In this document: positions 30,611 through 32,812 of the stretch, piece after piece
Position numbering within the stretch: position 1 is the stretch's first letter
Layout of the letters: every line of letters begins with the position of its first letter
Source of the DNA: a bacterium
GTDB taxonomy: Bacteria; Hydrothermota; 32-111
Direction of reading: 5' to 3'
Assembly (NCBI GenBank): GCA_028698175.1
Contig: JAQVDU010000008.1
Location: forward strand, 1-32,812
Length of the DNA: 32,812 bases
Made by a program: the position numbers and the translations under genes
Notes under the pieces: generated by a model
Told to the model about the DNA's origin: nothing
What the model saw: only the letters and a program-made list of their open reading frames with translations
The model's database searches: none

Positions 30611-31611
30611 GAAAAACAGAGATTGCATTTTTCATAATGGTTTTGTTTTTATGCGCGCAAAGCTCAAATCTTGACTTTTCGCTGACCGACAATATCTACA
30701 ACACTGCGACAAAGGAGTATGACATTGAGTTCAACGGAGAATACAGCGCAAAGGTTAACAGAGAAAAATTTGACGCATTCTTAAACATAGGACTTTACAC
30801 TCCGCTTATCAACAATTACATGCTCAGTCTCCCTTCGGACTTTACGCTCCAGTTTGTTCCGGCAGACAATGACAGGCGGACCATTATGACGGGCGTCTAT
30901 TCGTTTGAAAGGTTCTTTGTTTTTCAGGAATTCCGGGAAAACAATATGATAGCTCCAGGATTATTCATAGATCACAAAGAGTATGCGAATGAGTTTCTGA
31001 CAGTGAAGAATTCATTGGAAGGCAGGGGCGAGAGATTTATTATTCTCGACAGACTCTCCAGCTTTAAAACTGAGGGTTCAACAAAGTGGATGGTCGGTCT
31101 TCCGGTCGGGGTCTCTCTGCACATGTTTCTCTCCGCAGGATGCAAAATAAATCAGGATAATTCAAAAAATATCAGGTGGAGTTTTTCGCCCCTTGCTGCA
31201 GTGAATCTCTTCTCCTCAATCGGATTGTCCGCATCATACGCGTACTCGAAAACATACGGCGACACCCTTGAATACTACATTGATGATTCATTTGTCGATG
31301 AATATTATTTTTCTGAATCAAAAGTCATCTTAAAGGCGACTGTTCTTCTGGGAGAGAATGCCAGAACCGTAATTGAATCCTCCTATTCGATGCTTGATTA
31401 TCTTCCTCTCTATCACACTTCCGAAGCCGACTCTTTGCTGACCGGAACGGTGGAGACGAGAGATGACGGAATTCTTGCTATTAAAGCAGATTTGAAGCTT
31501 AAGAATGGAGATCGGAATTATTATTTCCGCTTCCAACACACAAAAAGGAATTCAACAAATGCGCTATACTCTTACAGCGGCAATTCTTTTACTTTCGGCA
31601 TTGAATTTTAA
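30607..31611 (+). CDS. putative outer-membrane beta-barrel protein
   Basis: A 334-residue protein with a signal peptide (about 1-18, ending LCAQS). The mature sequence is built of alternating amphipathic strands (YDIEFNGEYSAKV, FDAFLNIGLYTPL, AAVNLFSSIGLSASYAYSK). It ends in NSFTFGIEF, with the C-terminal Phe that marks a barrel-assembly signal. No specific family is recognised. The GTG start overlaps the previous stop by 4 nt. Its place after two DxDxDG exported proteins suggests it could anchor or export them, but this is a guess. Confidence 0.7.
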   Translation: MRKTEIAFFIMVLFLCAQSSNLDFSLTDNIYNTATKEYDIEFNGEYSAKVNREKFDAFLNIGLYTPLINNYMLSLPSDFTLQFVPADNDRRTIMTGVYSFERFFVFQEFRENNMIAPGLFIDHKEYANEFLTVKNSLEGRGERFIILDRLSSFKTEGSTKWMVGLPVGVSLHMFLSAGCKINQDNSKNIRWSFSPLAAVNLFSSIGLSASYAYSKTYGDTLEYYIDDSFVDEYYFSESKVILKATVLLGENARTVIESSYSMLDYLPLYHTSEADSLLTGTVETRDDGILAIKADLKLKNGDRNYYFRFQHTKRNSTNALYSYSGNSFTFGIEF

Positions 31612-32023
31612 CTGTTTTCTTAACGGCGGAAAATACGAGTATGTGCGTTTTACTGCGCACAATGAAGAATTTTACCTTGAAAACGAAACAAAAAACTATT
31701 CGGATGATTCTGGATATTATGTAATGCATGCTGAGGATTCTGCGGGAATGTGGAGCGCGGACATTATTCTTCCTCAGGATGATTATTTCGGAGTGATATA
31801 CATTCCCTATGACAATTTCACGGAGATAAGGATAACCGATAAGTCGTCAGAAAAGATTTTTGCGGCCGATGCGGCTAGGGGAAAGGGGGAGTTTACTGTT
31901 GAATCGCGTCCGGATTCAGCTTTTCACGAACTTTCAGGTTCGTTTTCCGGAGAACTGGTCAACATTCTTGATGATTCAGACACCCTTTACGTTTCCGGCG
32001 GATACTTCATATTTGTCTTTTGA
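31559..32023 (+). CDS. hypothetical exported protein or lipoprotein
   Basis: A 154-residue protein with an N-terminal hydrophobic segment TLTAAILLLSALNFNC that could be a signal peptide, with Cys20 as a non-standard lipobox. The rest is beta-rich (YVRFTAHNEEFYLENETK, FGVIYIPYDNFTEIRI) and matches no family I know. I start it at the ATG at 31559 with AAGGA upstream, giving a 53-nt overlap with the barrel gene; the ORF-track start at 31505 lacks a signal peptide at its N-terminus. It is the last gene of the operon and ends 2 bp from the convergent kinase gene. Confidence 0.65.
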   Translation: MRYTLTAAILLLSALNFNCFLNGGKYEYVRFTAHNEEFYLENETKNYSDDSGYYVMHAEDSAGMWSADIILPQDDYFGVIYIPYDNFTEIRITDKSSEKIFAADAARGKGEFTVESRPDSAFHELSGSFSGELVNILDDSDTLYVSGGYFIFVF

Positions 32024-32025
32024 TT

Positions 32026-32812
32026 TCACTGTACGGGAAACTTAATCGTGAAAATGCTTCCCTTGTTGAGGATGGAAGAGACCTCTATTTTTCCGTTGTA
32101 TTTCTGCACAAGCTTCAAAACAGAGAAGAGCCCTATGCCTGTACCTACAGGCCTGTCGTCCTTTGAAGTGGGCGTAGTTGTTTTTGTGGTGAAGTACATC
32201 TCGAAGAGGCGCTCTTTGACTCTCTCTGACATTCCGCAGCCAGTATCCTCTACGGACAATACGATGTTTCTGTTAAAATACTGGGTTCTGATGATGAGGC
32301 GCTTCACTGAAGAATCGATCATTGAGTCTACTGCATTGTCTATCAAATTGAGAAGCATCATTTTGAAATCATTATAATTTCCCGAAACATAAGGCAGGTT
32401 TTTTTCAAGGTCTGTCTCAAGGTCGATTTTGTTTTTTGAAATAAGCTGTCTTAAAAAATCAATTTCATTTATTACAAGAGAATTCAGACTTATCTCGGAG
32501 TTTTCAGAGTCCTCGGATGCACGGTTCTTCACAAGTATTGACTTAAGCTGCTCTATGACAAAATTGAGATTCTTCATCACTATGTCAAGCTTGAACTCGG
32601 TCATCAGTTCCGGCTTTTTCGAAAGCATAATTTGAAGATATCCTTTGACGTTTGTCAGGGGATTGTTTATGTTGTGCACTATTGATTCGCTGAGCCGCTC
32701 CATTGTGAGCATTCTGTTAAACCTTAAAAGTTCTATCTCCTTCTTCTTTCTCTCTTCAAGCATAACAAGATTCGCCACCGCGTTTATATAGAATATAAAG
32801 AATATGGCGATT
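32026..32812 (-). CDS. membrane-bound sensor histidine kinase, N-terminus beyond window
   Basis: The frame stays open to the window edge, so the gene is partial; the ORF-track GTG at 32778 is internal. The upstream codons encode a hydrophobic IAIFFIFYINAV, a membrane helix. Next come a coiled linker (EERKKKEIELL), the H box SIVHNINNPLTNVKGYLQIM with the phospho-accepting His, and the ATPase domain with N box NLIDNAVDSM, G1 DTGCGM, FEMYFTTK and G2 GTGIGLFSV. It is a complete NtrB-like catalytic core that should phosphorylate a response regulator not in the window. It could be a partner for the output-less PAS/GAF protein or for the sigma-54 promoter, but no linkage shows this. Confidence 0.9.
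   Translation of the reverse strand, partial: IAIFFIFYINAVANLVMLEERKKKEIELLRFNRMLTMERLSESIVHNINNPLTNVKGYLQIMLSKKPELMTEFKLDIVMKNLNFVIEQLKSILVKNRASEDSENSEISLNSLVINEIDFLRQLISKNKIDLETDLEKNLPYVSGNYNDFKMMLLNLIDNAVDSMIDSSVKRLIIRTQYFNRNIVLSVEDTGCGMSERVKERLFEMYFTTKTTTPTSKDDRPVGTGIGLFSVLKLVQKYNGKIEVSSILNKGSIFTIKFPVQ

Noticed and set aside
1-32812. tRNA, rRNA or riboswitch genes
   Set aside because: I found no cloverleaf, rRNA-like stretch or known riboswitch core in the intergenic regions on reading both strands; a covariance-model scan would be decisive.

Overview
The window looks like a chromosomal segment of an anaerobic, Gram-negative bacterium with moderate-to-low GC content, probably from the FCB side of the tree or a related uncultured phylum (WOR-3 or Cloacimonadota-like; this is inference only). 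The evidence is a ferredoxin-dependent 2-oxoacid oxidoreductase operon, a class I (Fe-S) two-subunit fumarase, several lipoproteins and SurA-type periplasmic chaperones, an outer-membrane barrel candidate ending in Phe, and one secreted protein whose tail resembles a type IX secretion sorting domain. No rRNA, tRNA or CRISPR array was seen, and there is no complete transposase.

Left to right: (1) 1-302 is gene-free with degenerate 14-bp repeats. It is followed by an AbiEi/AbiEii toxin-antitoxin pair behind a near-consensus promoter. (2) 1734-5888 is one tightly coupled operon, korD-fumA(alpha)-fumB(beta)-korA-korB-korC, with a good promoter and a hairpin terminator. (3) 5889-6133 holds repeats: a REP-like palindrome, a 40-bp dispersed element and ten 8-bp tandem units. 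(4) A small lipoprotein gene diverges from mfd. After mfd come three consecutive parvulin/SurA-type genes and pdxA. (5) On the minus strand are an rlmD-type rRNA methyltransferase and a ChaN-type lipoprotein, divergent from prmA and an M23 endopeptidase. (6) 19240-20910 is a small envelope module: DUF2089-type zinc-ribbon/HTH regulator, a two-helix membrane protein, a SHOCT-like protein, and a separately promoted protein made of six exact 16-residue repeats with a hydrophobic tail. (7) 20923-26670 encodes a large secreted protein, a YkgJ-type metal-cluster protein, a PAS/GAF sensor without output domain, and an ArsB/NhaD-type transporter. (8) On the minus strand are a LiaF-like membrane protein and a glycine-rich exported protein. 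(9) 27740-28544 is gene-free and full of palindromes and repeats. (10) An EamA transporter is followed by a sigma-54-type promoter driving two DxDxDG calcium-binding-like exported proteins, a barrel protein and a lipoprotein. A terminator/antiterminator-like pair of hairpins lies after the first gene. The right edge cuts a minus-strand histidine kinase.

Promoters are unusually legible: TTGA(C/A/T)(A/T) boxes 16-17 bp from TATAAT-like boxes precede most transcription units. For prmA and the EamA gene the -35 box begins exactly 35 nt before the ATG and no ribosome-binding site is visible, which predicts leaderless mRNAs. Several ORF-track starts are really -35 boxes or lie upstream of better starts, and I corrected these. 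The parts I find most worth pursuing are the sigma-54/attenuator calcium-binding operon, the six-fold repeat protein beside the DUF2089 module, and the leaderless promoter geometry.
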